A DNA stretch of 64,000 nucleotides from Haemonchus contortus. Its lineage: Eukaryota > Nematoda > Chromadorea > Rhabditida > Trichostrongylidae. Positions 1-11,080 of the stretch are shown piece after piece. Location of the stretch: contig LS997564.1 of the NCBI GenBank assembly GCA_000469685.2, positions 30,591,343 to 30,655,342 of the forward strand, given 5' to 3'. A program made the position numbers and the translations under genes. Positions within the stretch are counted from its first letter, which is position 1. The number at the start of each line of letters is the position of its first letter. The notes under the pieces are model-generated. The model made no database searches, was not told the origin of the DNA, and was given only the letters and a program-made list of their open reading frames with translations.

Positions 1-119
1 AAGCGCACCCGGTTCAAGTCAATCGCAGCTTTCATCCCCCCTTTGCTTCGGTGTGGGAGGAGAAAAGCACCGATTAGTACATGGGATAGCCACGGTAGAT
101 CACCGTATAGAATAAGTAC

Positions 120-202
120 CATATGAATAAACATTATTACGATTTCGAAAAGAGGTCCGTTGCGTGGCGCATCCATGAACAAGATTGATCAAAACTTCTT
201 TC
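120..202 (+). repeat. Tail remnant of the tRNA-derived SINE family
   Basis: The stretch with ACGATTTCG followed by GGCGCATCC resembles the 3' body of the SINE copy at 2655-2945 (ACGATTTTG, GGGCGCGTCC). The tRNA-like head is missing, so this is a 5'-truncated and diverged copy. Confidence 0.45.
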
Positions 203-616
203 TTTCTCGATGTTTCCGCTATCCTTTGATGTAATGTGCATGAATAGGATGGAGTTGATGAGGTATTAAGAATTGACGGTGATATATGCCTTGCCATGCA
301 CGCAGAGTATGGGCGGGATGTGCGCCAAACATCCATTTCAACTCTGACTATGATACTATCTGAATATGATCCATGCCAGTGACTAGCGACAAGGTTTAGA
401 CAAGCAGTGGTCAACCGTGAGAAGCTTGCTCTATGAAGTTGGTATAAAATTTATGATTTCTGGGCATTCAAATCTTTGATGTTGTTCAAATAAAATTGTC
501 AGCATGAACAGCTAGACGGCGATGGGGAGACGGGCAGTAGGAACGGTTTTGTGTAATTGATCCGCCGCACGCGGCTGTCGCGGACCATTATAACAGTCCT
601 AGTGTTCTTCATACAG
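203..616. other. No gene recognised; probably intron of the GPCR gene
   Basis: I see no convincing exon here. It lies upstream of GPCR exons on the same strand, so it is probably intronic. Earlier GPCR exons must lie outside the window. Confidence 0.4.
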
Positions 617-745
617 TTCAATTGCTATGCGATTATTACTTACGGTATGATTCTACTGTTAGTTCTTTTATTCCTGAATATCTTACTTGCTGCTGCATTC
701 TGCAAATTCCTTCGCGCGCGGCATCTCTCTCGCCGCGACGCGACA
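617..745 (+). CDS. Possible TM5 exon of the class B GPCR
   Basis: After a CATACAG acceptor the frame encodes a strongly hydrophobic stretch (ITYGMILLLVLLFLNILL) followed by basic residues (CKFLRARHLSRRD). This resembles TM5 plus the start of intracellular loop 3 in secretin-family receptors, and it lies just upstream of the TM6 exon at 1452 on the same strand. The weak point is the 3' end. The best donor, ACA|GTTTCG at 745/746, leaves phase 0, while the exon at 1452 needs two carried bases. A small loop-3 exon may be missing between them, or the call may be wrong. Confidence 0.35.
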
Positions 746-964
746 GTTTCGCTCCTACTGCCCCACACCGCGGGCGATGGGCACTGATTGAAGTTGTCCG
801 TTAATGAGTACGAGGGGAAAACGGGGATCAAATTGTATGAATGAGTGACTCCAATTTCCAATCGTTACCACTCCTGAAAATTCTTTTTTGGTTACATCCA
901 CTTGATTGAGTGCCCATTGATTTCAGTTTGCTATCAGTTTTATGAAAGGCAAGGGGCCCACAAT

Positions 965-1205
965 TGCACATGCCTGGCTCTAGGATTGAATCCTGGATCA
1001 TATACGCCTTAGCCAACCAAGTTTTCCATCTCTCCGAGGTCGTTCAGTTGCTACCAGAATCGTCTGGGAGGGTAAAACACTGACTTCTACATTGGCTAGC
1101 TACCCAGGTCACATTCTGTTGGCCACATACATTCAGACCACTACTACGATTTCGAATGTAAGTCGAATGCGGGGCGCATCCCAAAAACGGGTTGATTAAT
1201 ACCTA
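965..1205 (+). repeat. tRNA-derived SINE copy, 5' truncated
   Basis: It matches the other copies in order: a B-box-like GGATTGAATCC, CAACCAAG, TCGTCTGGGAGG, GGCCACATAC, ACTACGATTTCGAA and GGGGCGCATCCC. The A-box region is degraded. It lies in the presumed GPCR intron. Confidence 0.7.
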
Positions 1206-1451
1206 AAGGCTTATTTCTTAGTGGTATCTTCCATTGGCTGTTATTTTTTACCCATATTTATTATTTTTACATTTATTTCTAAATTAAAAACAAAAGCTTA
1301 TAAAAAAAGGAAAAAGGGAATAAACTGCAACCCAATTAACATGGAAAGAAAGGGAAAAGCATCAATAATTTTTGATAGGGGATATTTCCATTTTTTTGTA
1401 TTTCATGATAATTTCTGCCTTTCTCACATCACTGTGACCTCATAATTTCAG

Positions 1452-2120
1452 AAAAGCCGTACGTGCGGCAGTGATTCTGATACCGGTATTTGGCCTGCAG
1501 TTTCTATTCACTATCTATCGCCTTCCAGATCTTACACATCAAGTAATAAATCTTGTACTCGATGGATTACAGGTAATAGTTGATTATGTATAATATGATT
1601 ATTGAATTTAGCTAACGCCTTTTCGGAAGCCTACCGGTTATACCAGTGCTTTATACAGCTTTTAACTCTAAATACCCTCCTCTCCCCAGGGCATTAATGA
1701 GTATAGGCTACTTCTTACCAATGGGGAGAGATTTTCTGGAATTTTATTGGGTCTCTAGGTTTCGCCCAGTACCCTTAATTAGCTCGACCGCTTCAGAGTT
1801 GTTTAATCACTTGAGATTAAAAGAAGAGCAACTCCCAAAACGACTGATGACTGATCACTATCGTCCACCCCCCCCCCCCCTCCCCCCTCACCTGTGTAAG
1901 ATTTCGGGACTGCCCGATCAGAAGCTCTCACTCATTTCTGATTCCTGATCTTCAGGGTTGTGCTGTATCGATAATCTTCTGTTATACAAACAAATCGGTA
2001 TGGGATTGTGCTCGAAAATGGTGGAAAGGCGTATGTGATACTCGTTCGGTGAAAGCGGATATTCGAGCTCGAATGAGTGTACAACTCGAATCGAAACTGC
2101 CGCTTGTGTCTAAATCTTGA
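1452..2120 (+). CDS. Class B (secretin-family) GPCR, 3' end: TM6, TM7 and tail
   Basis: Two exons are clear: 1452-1572 and 1956-2120. The first follows an ATAATTTCAG acceptor and encodes KAVRAAVILIPVFGLQF, the TM6 signature of secretin-family receptors, then loop 3 and the start of TM7. It ends in phase 0 at CAG|GTAATA. The second follows a TTCAG acceptor and continues with GCAVSIIFCYTNKSVWDC, the TM7 and helix-8 region (family pattern QG..V.IIYC..N.EV), then a short basic tail and a TGA stop. The protein acts at the plasma membrane as a peptide-hormone receptor. C. elegans relatives include the PDF receptor PDFR-1 and the SEB receptors; which one this is cannot be settled from 94 residues. 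Extracellular and TM1-4 exons are outside the window. Confidence 0.82.
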
Positions 2121-2168
2121 ATTGTTTATATCAGTATTGATTGATGTTTATTTGAAAATCGAATAACC

Positions 2169-2174
2169 AATAAA
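2169..2174 (+). terminator. Polyadenylation signal of the GPCR gene
   Basis: A canonical AATAAA lies 49 bases after the GPCR stop codon, in an AT-rich 3' UTR. Confidence 0.65.
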
Positions 2175-2274
2175 GAGTTTTAAATATGTTGCAGATTCCT
2201 GACACGAAATGGAACTTCCAGGGTTCCTACTGTTATTAACAGTCTGTCAGTGGAAATGTAGTATGAGATGGATC

Positions 2275-2500
2275 TTTCGGAACTTAAAGGCATAGTTCAT
2301 GATAAAAGTGGTTCTTGAGATTTACCCTCAGGATGAATCTTTTATTACCAAGGGTAGTATGTGGGACAATGTTGGGTCGGAAAGCGGGCTCGATAGGGCG
2401 TTCTAAGTGCTCTAGAACCGACTTTTTCGACGTAAACACCCAGAAGTGGCCGTGTTATGGCGGCCTTGTTAAGGCTGCACCATACACAATGAAACGCTAG
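2275..2500 (+). repeat. Repeat family R3, copy 1 (partial)
   Basis: It shares an ordered series of matches (AAAGGCA, AGGATGAAT, GGCGTTCTAAG, GGCTGCACCAT) with copies at 27945-28420 and 39130-39620. Divergence is high and the 3' half of the family is missing here. No protein was recognised in it. Confidence 0.55.
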
Positions 2501-2654
2501 GACGCCGATGAATAGTGCGCTGGAGTGGGAGACACCCAGACCATTACAGACGCCTAATCTCGTACAATCCACTTTCTTACAACCTTTTTGACGTCTTATA
2601 TTTCTTAAATTGGGCGGTTTTCGCCTTATTTTACTCCATAACTTCCACTTTTAG

Positions 2655-2945
2655 GGCAGAGGTGGTGTAATGGCAAGTGGCGCACTTCACACATGCACAG
2701 TCACGGGCTCAAATCCCGTTTCGATATCTGCCTAGACAACCAAGCCTTCCATCCCTCTGGGGTCTGTGAATTGGTACTAGACTCGTCTGGGAGTATAAAA
2801 GCACTGACTCGTACATCGGCCGGCCATCGCAGTTATTGTATAGGCCATATACGCACTCATTACGCCACTACGATTTTGAATAGAAGTCGAATGCGTGGGC
2901 GCGTCCCCCAGACGGGCTTGATTAACGTCCCAAGACTTTACCCTT
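2655..2945 (+). repeat. tRNA-derived SINE, near-complete copy with A and B boxes
   Basis: The head contains an A-box-like TGGTGTAATGG at 2663-2673 and a B-box-like GGCTCAAATCC at 2706-2716, spaced as in a tRNA gene. A tRNA-unrelated body of about 230 bp follows (CAACCAAGCCTTCCATCC, CTCGTCTGGGAG, GGCCATATACGCA, GGGCGCGTCC) and ends near ACGTCCCAAGACTTTACC. This is the best-preserved reference copy for the other SINE copies in the window. The A-box region resembles tRNA-Gln or tRNA-Glu heads, which is an inference. Confidence 0.8.
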
Positions 2946-4240
2946 ATCCTTTAACTTCCACTACTTCTCTGATCTAGATAATTTATGTCAGAATTAACGT
3001 GAACTGTGCCTCCAAAGATCATAAGATTCGTAAAGCTGTGGGGTTCGGGTACGGAAGTAAAATGGCTCTTCGAATTGGCTCATTCATACCCTTTTAATGA
3101 GTTCAAAAGTCATTTGCTATTTCCAGTCGGTATATCGTCAGAACAGATCGAATAGAGATTAGGTTTAATTGCTCGTAAACAGAGGCTCATTTCTATTTTA
3201 CGACTCCTTCACTGATCGTTTTTCAACTTTTTGGTCTTTGTAACTGGAATCGAAGTAGTATTGCCTTCGCGATGTGTCGAGTTTGCGAAGGAGGGACCGC
3301 ATTTCTTTATTCATTTACTTAGAAATCATATTATACCGTACCGTACCGTATATGTATACCATACCGTAAAACTGTAGAGAATCCATGATACCGTGCAGAC
3401 AAAAGGTTGAATTCATAATTTACGGTAATTCTAGAGTTTTTTTTTCAGGTTGAAGAACTGTAATATGCTGCAGAACAGGGTTCAGGTAGCGATGAAGGCG
3501 AGAAAATTTACGGAGTTTGAGAAATATAAAACTCCATAGAAGAAGTGAAAAGTAATGAGATTGTTATGACGAAATTGGTGTAAAAAAAATGTTTGGACGA
3601 GATTCCAGCCATGTGTCATTGCACAAAAAGCTGGCTAGAGTAAGCGAGATTTGCCAAAGATTGACTTTCACTGTCGTCACATATTTATCACCAAATAACG
3701 ATCATTCGTAGGATTCATAAAAGCTACACAGCGTTTTTCCACTTCCAGAAAATGCTATTTGCGATGCTGCATCGAAACCGATCCCCTCACGATCATAGTT
3801 CGGAAGAAATTTCCTTTTTTCAACATTTGAGCCTCCATAATAAAAAATTCCTTGTGCAAACTCCCAAAGGAGCGATGGGTTGCCAGTCTGAAGTGGGGTT
3901 TTCTTACGGACACTCGTGCGGCACTTTTTGAGAACGACTTTCATAACGGAGGCCACACGGAGGTCAGACTATGGGTTTATAGCTTCCACGGATAAACGCA
4001 GAGAAGATGGAAAGGTAATAACTCAGAAGAACTAGGTGGGCTTAAAGCAGGTGCCATGCAAGTAGCAGCCCCGCTCTTCGAGTTGTGTTTTACATTATTG
4101 AAGAAGAAACAAATAAATAAAACAGGCGTTCTAGTTAGACTTCTGATTCTCGAACTCCAACGATGTCAAATAGATGATTCCCTGGACCACACCTGTTTGC
4201 CAGTTTACTAGGAGAGTGCTTGAATTCTTGAAGTCAAAGA
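2946..4240. other. Intergenic DNA with a short TACCG-type microsatellite
   Basis: No gene was recognised. A degenerate TACCG/TACCA repeat lies at about 3335-3400. The open frame at 3702-3956 on the minus strand shows no family motif and is probably chance. Confidence 0.5.
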
Positions 4241-4624
4241 TCCACCGCGAAAAATACCCTCGCTTCATATCTCCAGAAAGCATATTTGGTACTTAGTGAA
4301 TGGTCCTAGACCAAATAGAAGCTCAATTGGACATCCACAATGCTCAGGAGTAAAATGATTTTCGTAAAAAGTCCTGGAACAAAGATAGCTCCGCCTCTGA
4401 ACTTTCAAGAGCCACGGATCAAACCGAATCCTTCCATTGAAAGTTCATAAAATATAGAGCCGATCGGAATGCGGGTCGAGTGCAGTTGGAAAACTGCTCT
4501 TATCATTGAGCCGTTGCAGTTTCACAATCAGATTTTCGTCACGTTTCGAGCAGTTAGCAGACCCGATGCGAATACGGCGTCAATCAGCAGGCGCTCTTAT
4601 ATTACTTCGATAAGGATGCAACGT

Positions 4625-4693
4625 GTGTGGTCCGGAGTCGGAGGGTTATCTGTTCATCCCTTCGGGGAATTTCCCTTCGGCACAAACTCGACC
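4625..4693 (+). repeat. R2 conserved core, copy A
   Basis: It begins GTGTGGTCCGGAGTCGGAGG, continues with GTTATCT, then CCCTTCGGGGAATTTCCC, and ends CACAAACTCGACC. The flanks of the R2 copies diverge much more than this segment. An upstream motif, GCGAATACGGCGTCAA, is also shared. Confidence 0.85.
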
Positions 4694-5605
4694 AGCAAAG
4701 TTTTTGCATTTTTCCACCGTTCATTCGAAACAAAGTGAAAATATTACTTACATAATGAAAATATTACTAACACGATAAGTTCCCGTCATCCTCGATCACT
4801 TTGACATGAGCCAGGCAACTCGTGTTCGTCGTGATCTGGTTTATTTGATTTATTATTTATTATTTTATCTGATTTATTATTTTATTTTAATCTGGTTTAT
4901 TCGTGATTTGAAAATTTGGAAGTTTGAAAGACGCTCTGCTTTCATCAATCCTGATCTATATTATTAATATAAAAAAAGTTATACTGGTCCGTTCTTTTCC
5001 CAGAGCATAATCAGCGAAAGCAGAAGAAAAGAATCAAGGTCGAGTGGATACGCTAAGGGTACCTAAAGGTAGTAATTCGTTTAAAGTAGGTCTAGATCTA
5101 GCACAATGCAAACAGCAGTAACCGCTGCATCTTTCCACTTTCAGAGCATAAACAAAATAAATTTAAAAAAATGGTTTCCAATCAGAACTCTGTTCGAATT
5201 CAAGGAGTGTCCTGCCAATAATCTTCTGAGACTAAATTTTCAACAGCTTTCGAGGATAGTGCCTACATTTCTGAAATCAGTGAAGAATTAGTAGCAGTAA
5301 ACTAACGAATGAGACACCCTCAATAATTGAGAAGAGACGTCTCACGAGGGTGTTGGTGTTCCAAGATCAGAGAAACTTGTGTTACTGATTACTGGAGAGC
5401 TCCAGTCTAAAATAAGGGCCTCTTCTGCCGGTTCATGTACCTGAAATTTGAATCGGATGGGGTTCCAGTGCTATCTCAAAAAAAGCCGCTATTATGAGTA
5501 AGCGCTTCTAGATTTGGTGACGCTTTACGAATTTATCAGACTCGACTTGTATACGGCGTTAAACGATGGGCGTTCTTGTAGAAGGCTGACACAGATGGGT
5601 TTGTT

Positions 5606-5669
5606 GTGTGGTCCGGAGTCGGAGGGTTATCTGTAGATCCCTTCGGATATTTCCCAAACTCGACCGATA
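5606..5669 (+). repeat. R2 conserved core, copy B (interrupted by a MITE)
   Basis: It starts with the same GTGTGGTCCGGAGTCGGAGG segment, has a short internal deletion after CCCTTCGG, and runs to AACTCGACCGA. The MITE at 5672 is inserted there, and R2 sequence (CACCGTTTTTTGCAACTGAA) resumes after it at about 6210. Confidence 0.85.
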
Positions 5670-5671
5670 TA

Positions 5672-6196
5672 CAGTAGCGCTCAAAAGTCTTCGGTGAAAT
5701 GCTTTGACGCTTTTTCGTTCATAACTTTCTTCTTATTAGACCGAATGACACGAAACTTAGATATGTCTAACTAGAGCATATTTCACCCTACCCAACCTTA
5801 TTTCACTGCAAAGCTGCAATATCCACAGGTAGAGTAAGGTGTTTGTTGCGGTAGCACATTTTGCTAAAAGTAAAGTTGTTGACGTCTGCACTTATTCGCA
5901 CCTTATGTGGGTTTTTCTCATCTATTTGTTCGGCGTTACCGCTCGTACACTCTAGACCTGTCAAAAAGGAAAGAAATTCTAGAAGGACCATCATCTGTAT
6001 TTTCAGTCGATTTTGAGTTCATGCTCTTTGGAATATCTGGAACATGATCAGACTGCAGGTTAATAGTGGTAAATATTCACAATACACACATGCTTCACAT
6101 ATTGAAATATCGCATGATTAGATCCAGTAGGAAAGAAGTTACGATTGAAAAGTACGGCTGAAGAACCATTTCACCGAAGACTTTTGAGCGCTACTG
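5672..6196. mobile_element. MITE with 30-bp perfect terminal inverted repeats and TA duplication
   Basis: The left end reads CAGTAGCGCTCAAAAGTC and the right end is its exact reverse complement. The inverted repeats match for 30 bases. A TA dinucleotide flanks each side (5670-5671 and 6197-6198). TA target duplication and CAGT-type ends place it in the Tc1/mariner group. At 525 bp with no transposase frame it is non-autonomous. It sits inside an R2 unit, so it is younger than that unit, and its intact ends suggest a fairly recent insertion. A decayed partial copy lies at 37617-37833. Confidence 0.9.
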
Positions 6197-6735
6197 TATG
6201 TTCCGTATTTTTCACCGTTTTTTGCAACTGAATAGGTGAATGACGGCATTTTTCTTGGCATTGCTCGATAATTCGGTCTGAGCTACGCCTGTCGTGCATC
6301 ATTTCGTACTTGTGCTTCAAGAACTTCAATGTATTGGACTCTGAATGACGGTCCCCACTATCTAGATGTGGCTTTCACTGAAAAAAGCTGAACTGCTGCG
6401 AATCACTCGACTAGACTGCACTTAATCAGCAAAGTCCTTTGCTTTTCTAACGCTTATTTCTAATCATCTGGGTTCAAGAATTTCCCATGCTCATCAAGCT
6501 GAAGGCGAACTCGTCATAACCAAAGTGTACCTAAGTATCCACAACAAGAATTCTCTCAGATGCGAGTATAACACAGCATTTTACGATTTATGCGATGTCT
6601 GGTATTCAACCAGAGAGGTCTCACGTCTATTCAGCAACGTGACCATCGCTTTATAGGTTGTGACCGCATCAGGAACGTTTCTATTAAAATCGCTTGGTTT
6701 TCTTTTTTTTCCTGTTCAAATTGCTTCTCCGTCTA

Positions 6736-6833
6736 CTCTGCCCCTTTGAGTAAGCGTACTTTACGAGTAAGAATGAGTAGGACTAGTATGAATAGCGAGA
6801 ACGGTAAAAACTTCTTACTCCCAAAGGGCAGAG
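6736..6833. repeat. Imperfect inverted repeat, about 19-bp arms
   Basis: The left arm is CTCTGCCCCTTTGAGTAAG at 6736-6754. The right arm, CTTACTCCCAAAGGGCAGAG at 6814-6833, pairs with it apart from small differences. The loop is about 60 bases. It lies between R2 units and matches no feature named here. Confidence 0.65.
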
Positions 6834-7349
6834 AGGGCAGCCCAATCACCAGAAATCGACGAAAACGTAGACAGTATCGAAGACAAAATTACTGTACCAG
6901 TAGAAGTAGCTGACGACTAGCAAGCCTCGTGCGATGCCTCATACAGAGTTGCTCCTGTCAAATAATTCCTCCTAAGAGGATGAAAACCTTGTCGAATGTC
7001 ATCGGGAAGCACTCTTCGTACTCCTAAAGGGACCAAGATTATACTGAATCCCGAATCAGTCTCGAGTAATACTAAGTAAAGGAACACCTGTAAAAAACAG
7101 TGGTTTGGGAGAGAACCTTGTGTCCTGAACATCCTAGAGCTATGGATTCTGAGGTCTTTTTTTGTGAGGTCGTGAATCCTGTACCTGAATCGAATGCGGA
7201 CTAGGCACACTCCAAACATGCCCTTATCGGAAAGCACTTCTTGTTTGACAACGATATTTTCTCACATTTTACGGAATTGTCATACCTGACGTAAACACGG
7301 CGTCATACCTTGGTCGCTCATATGGGCAAGCTGATAACGGTTGCTTGAA

Positions 7350-7419
7350 GTGTGGTCCGGAGTCGAAGGGTTATCTATTCGGTCCCTTCGGGGAATTTCC
7401 CTCTGGCACAAACTCGACC
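7350..7419 (+). repeat. R2 conserved core, copy C
   Basis: GTGTGGTCCGGAGTCGAAGG is followed by GTTATCT, CCCTTCGGGGAATTTCCC and CACAAACTCGACC. Differences from copy A are a few substitutions. A poly-T and TTTGCATTTT segment follows, as in copies A and D. Confidence 0.85.
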
Positions 7420-8848
7420 GCACTTTTTTGCATTTTCGCCGTTTATTTGCAATTACTTGAATTATAAAAGTCTGCCCTGACATTGCTCAATCACTTTGGC
7501 ACAAGCCAAGCAAGTCGAGCCCATCCAATCTAGTATCAAGGCCGCAACAGCACCGAGGGTCAGACCGCAGTTTTTAGCTTCATAGGGTAAGCAGAGAGGA
7601 AATGAACTGTGTATAGAGTTACAGGGAGGGTGGATATCATTTATACTTATGGAAAACCCTTAAAAGGTCCCAACCGTAAAAAATATCAGCATCCTAAAAT
7701 CATTACGACTTAAAATCGGACTTGTTGTAATAGACAGTAATGGTTAGTTCTGTAGATCCCAAACGATCATCCTCCCTTACCACTAGTGGGAACTAGGAAT
7801 AACCAAAACTCAAAGGTTAGAGGAGATAATTCATACGGTGTTCGGAATTCAGAAGAGCAGCCAAGAAATTGATGTTACCAGTAACAATGACCGACGACTA
7901 AAACCCTCCACTACAATGTAACGCGATGAGCTATTCTAGTACAAACAAACCCCTTGACAATCGAAAAAAAAACAGGGTCCTGGACGTTTCCATATCAGAC
8001 AGAAAGTCTTTTACGAGTTCATGGATCTCAGATTTGCGTAGAATGATGATTAGTAGTAATATAAAAAATCGCTATTATCCGCAAACATTATAGCCCAACA
8101 AAAAATATTTAAGGCACCTTTAGTGCAAATATCAAACCCGGCCTGAATACGGCGTCATATGAATAATTATAACAGGTGAGGCTTGTGGACTGTTTTTTCA
8201 ACGTCGCAGCCTGCGGTGTAACTATTCCGTTGCGAATTCCTACATATCAGAATGATTGGACCCATGGAGACGGGGTGGTGGTTCCGGCTTACCCAGAGGG
8301 ACGGTGTGTGGGTTTGGGAGGTAGTGACTCGTAGGAGCTACCTCCATAGCAGGCAATGTGCAAACAGCGATATTCAACCACTTTACTTCTACTTTATCAA
8401 AACATAAACAAAGAAATAATAGAAGCCTGTCGATCAGATTTCTGTCAATCGATTTCTAAGAGAAACCTACCAAAGGTCTGGAACAGTTTTGTCTATAAGC
8501 TATCGGGGACATTGGTTGTCTTCCTGAAATCTGAGCGGCCAATGAAGTAAATGAAAGAGCGCCCTCAGTTACTGGAAGGAGACCGTCGTTAGCAGAAAGT
8601 GGGTGGTGCTAGATCTTAGAACATTTTAAGGCCCGAACAGCAGATGGTGGTCAGTCCGAGAATTGCTTTCAGAATTCATGAATCTGAAATTCGAATCGAA
8701 TGGAGAACGAGCGCTGTCTAAAAAAATCGCTCTTGGGGGGGGCAGGTGCTGCTGGGTTTTAGTAAAGCTCAACGAGTTTATGAGATCCGAAGTGGATACG
8801 GCGCTAAGCATTGAGCGCCTTCATAGGAGCTGGGAGGCAGGGCATCAT

Positions 8849-8917
8849 GTGTGGTCCGGCGTCGGAGGATTATCTTGTCATCCCTTCGGGGAATTTCCCT
8901 TCGGCACAAACTTGACC
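8849..8917 (+). repeat. R2 conserved core, copy D
   Basis: GTGTGGTCCGGCGTCGGAGG is followed by ATTATCT, CCCTTCGGGGAATTTCCC and CACAAACTTGACC. The upstream GGATACGGCGCTAA and downstream TTTGCATTTTTAATCG agree with the other copies. Confidence 0.85.
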
Positions 8918-9163
8918 GCACTTATTTGCATTTTTAATCGCTTTTTTGCAACTAAATAGAATTATGGCGATCTTTTTTTTGGCATTGCTCAGCCACTTCG
9001 ATTAAGCCCGGCCTTTTGGGTCCATTTAATCTGGTTTACTCATAAGTGCAACAGCAGTGGTCATCAAACCAGGATATGTAGCCTACACGGAGTAGGAGAG
9101 AGGATGCATACTGTAAAGAGGGTTATAGAGAGGGTGTATATCGTTTATAGTCCTGGAGAACTC

Positions 9164-9177
9164 GGGGGGGGGGGGGG
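9164..9177. repeat. Poly-G tract (14 G)
   Basis: Uninterrupted run of 14 G inside an R2 unit. The aligned unit at about 7665 lacks it. Confidence 0.95.
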
Positions 9178-10987
9178 TCTTAAGTTATAGAAGTTACTAG
9201 AATCCGAAATTCTTTACAGCTAAAAATTGATTTCGTTCCATGAAACAGTTACGGTTAGTACCGTAGACCACAAACGATCATCCGCCCTAGCCATGTTAAT
9301 GGAACTAGGAATAATCAGAATTCAAAAGTAGAGGAGATAGTTTATTCGAAGTTCGCAAACTCAGTAGAGGAGCAAAAAACTTATGTTACCAGTAACAATG
9401 ACTAACGATGACAAGCCTCCACTGCGATGTAACGCGATGAGCTATTTTCGAAGTATAAACAAACTCCTTGACAATCGGAAAAATTGGGTCTTGAACGTTG
9501 CTATAACAGAAGTACTTGAATCTCAGAATTGAGTAGAATGAGGATAAAAAGCAAATTGACAAACTGCTACCATCTGTAAACAATTTTAGCTTACCAAAAA
9601 TATTTGAGGCACGTTTAATGTATTTATCAAACCCGCCTTGAATACGACGCTTAATGAATGCTCATAGCAAAGACGGTTGTGGCTGCATTGAAATCTCGAA
9701 ATCGACTTTTGAAGATGCTCTGTGCTGGGGCTATTCTAGTGCGAATTACTTCATTTTAAAAATGATTGGCTCTACAGGGTCGGGGCGGCAATTCCTGCTT
9801 TCTCACAGGGGACCAGAATGGGTTTGGGAGGTAGTAACTCAATCGAAATATCTTTAAAGCATGCAATGAGCAAACAACAACATTCAACCTCTTTACTTTT
9901 ACTTCATCAAAACATATACAATCAAACAAAAGAAGCCTTTTGATCGAACTCATGCCAGTCGGTTCCAGGGAGTAGCCTGTCAAGGGTCTTCTGGAACAGT
10001 TTCGGGAACATCGACCACGTTTCTGAAATCAGGGATCAGCCAACGAACTAATCAACAAAGCATTTTCAGGAAATGAACCGAGATCGGCTTCAGTAGAAAG
10101 AGGTGGTGGTAAATGGGAGGTCATTTTGGGCCCTGAGCACCAGATATTGTTCGATTCGAGGCCTCCTTTCATAATACATGAATCTAAAGTTTGAATCGAA
10201 TGGAGAACAAGTGATGTCTAGAAAAAATCGCTCTTCTGGACCTTCCCTTCGGCATAAAATCGGCTAACATGAGTTTTGCATTTTCCGTAGGCTATTTGCC
10301 TTTGTGTGTATAGAATAACGTCAATCATTCCTTCAGTCCCACCAGCTGAAAACCTCCTTTTCATGGCCTACTTCGGGTTCCGGAAGTGATTTTTGACATT
10401 ACCGGATAGTGCCCCTCTAGACCGGAGCAACCGGAGTTCGCCGCATCGGTTGTGGCAGAAAGCCCCTGCTCGAACTCTCAGGTGACAAAAGGTTGAATGA
10501 TGGCTTGATCCATTAGGGGCTGTATGACGTGAAGCCCTTTTTGATCATTTTCGAAGGCTTCGGGAACTTTCGATCGCAATAAGGTGCGAAAACACCAAAA
10601 AGAATCTCGATTTTCTCGACGAAAAGCATGTTCTGAGTGTTTCAGGTCTTGTCTTCCAACCTAACATCTACAGTCTGAATTCAAGAGCAATTTGAAGGCA
10701 GTACTTTTTGCGTGACCCTAAGAAACTACATTTCCTTCCCTCCGAATGGCCAAAATGAAGAATAAATCATTTGGCACTTGGGAACTGATGGCCATATCGA
10801 GGTCTATTTCGGTTCATGCCATAAAACATCAACAAAATGAAGTTCACGGGCACTTAAAAACTCGCTGGTACCAATATGCAGTCTAGCAACGGAATTTTGA
10901 TAACGCTTGACGAGTTTATCACACCCAACGCGAATACGTCGTCAAACTTTGGGTGTCTATATGGGCAGCTGATAAGAAATGGCTTCT

Positions 10988-11058
10988 GTGTGGTCCGGAG
11001 TTGGAGGGTTATCCATTGAGTCCCTTCGGGGAATTTCCCTCTGACACAAACTTGACCA
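10988..11058 (+). repeat. R2 conserved core, copy E
   Basis: GTGTGGTCCGGAGTTGGAGG is followed by GTTATCC, CCCTTCGGGGAATTTCCC and CACAAACTTGACC. The upstream motif here is GCGAATACGTCGTCAA. Confidence 0.85.
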
Positions 11059-11080
11059 CCAATCTTTTTGCGGTTTTTAT

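Larger units (their letters stand above)
4240..11080 (+). repeat. R2 array: diverged 1.3-1.5 kb repeat units
   Basis: Blocks recur in the same order. 7494-8160 aligns with 8990-9640 (shared TGTTACCAGTAACAATGAC, TGTAACGCGATGAGCTATT, AACTCCTTGACAATCG). About 5100-5500, 8350-8700 and 9860-10200 also align with one another (AATGTGCAAACAGC, CATAAACAAAG, TTCCTGAAATC, GAATCGAATGGAGAAC). Each fuller unit carries the GTGTGGTCCGG core annotated separately. Some units are truncated, and one holds a MITE. No open frame is shared between units, so the family is non-autonomous or non-coding. Unit boundaries are approximate. Confidence 0.75.

Noticed and set aside
1221..1445. Hydrophobic open frame as a GPCR exon
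   Set aside because: It starts at GTG in an AT-rich intron, turns into a Lys-rich low-complexity run and lacks family motifs; the true TM6 exon starts after the TTTCAG at 1451.
3160..3185. Spliced-leader RNA gene (GGTTTAATTGC...)
   Set aside because: Only the first nine or so bases resemble the SL1 leader, and neither the rest of the leader nor a donor with Sm site follows.
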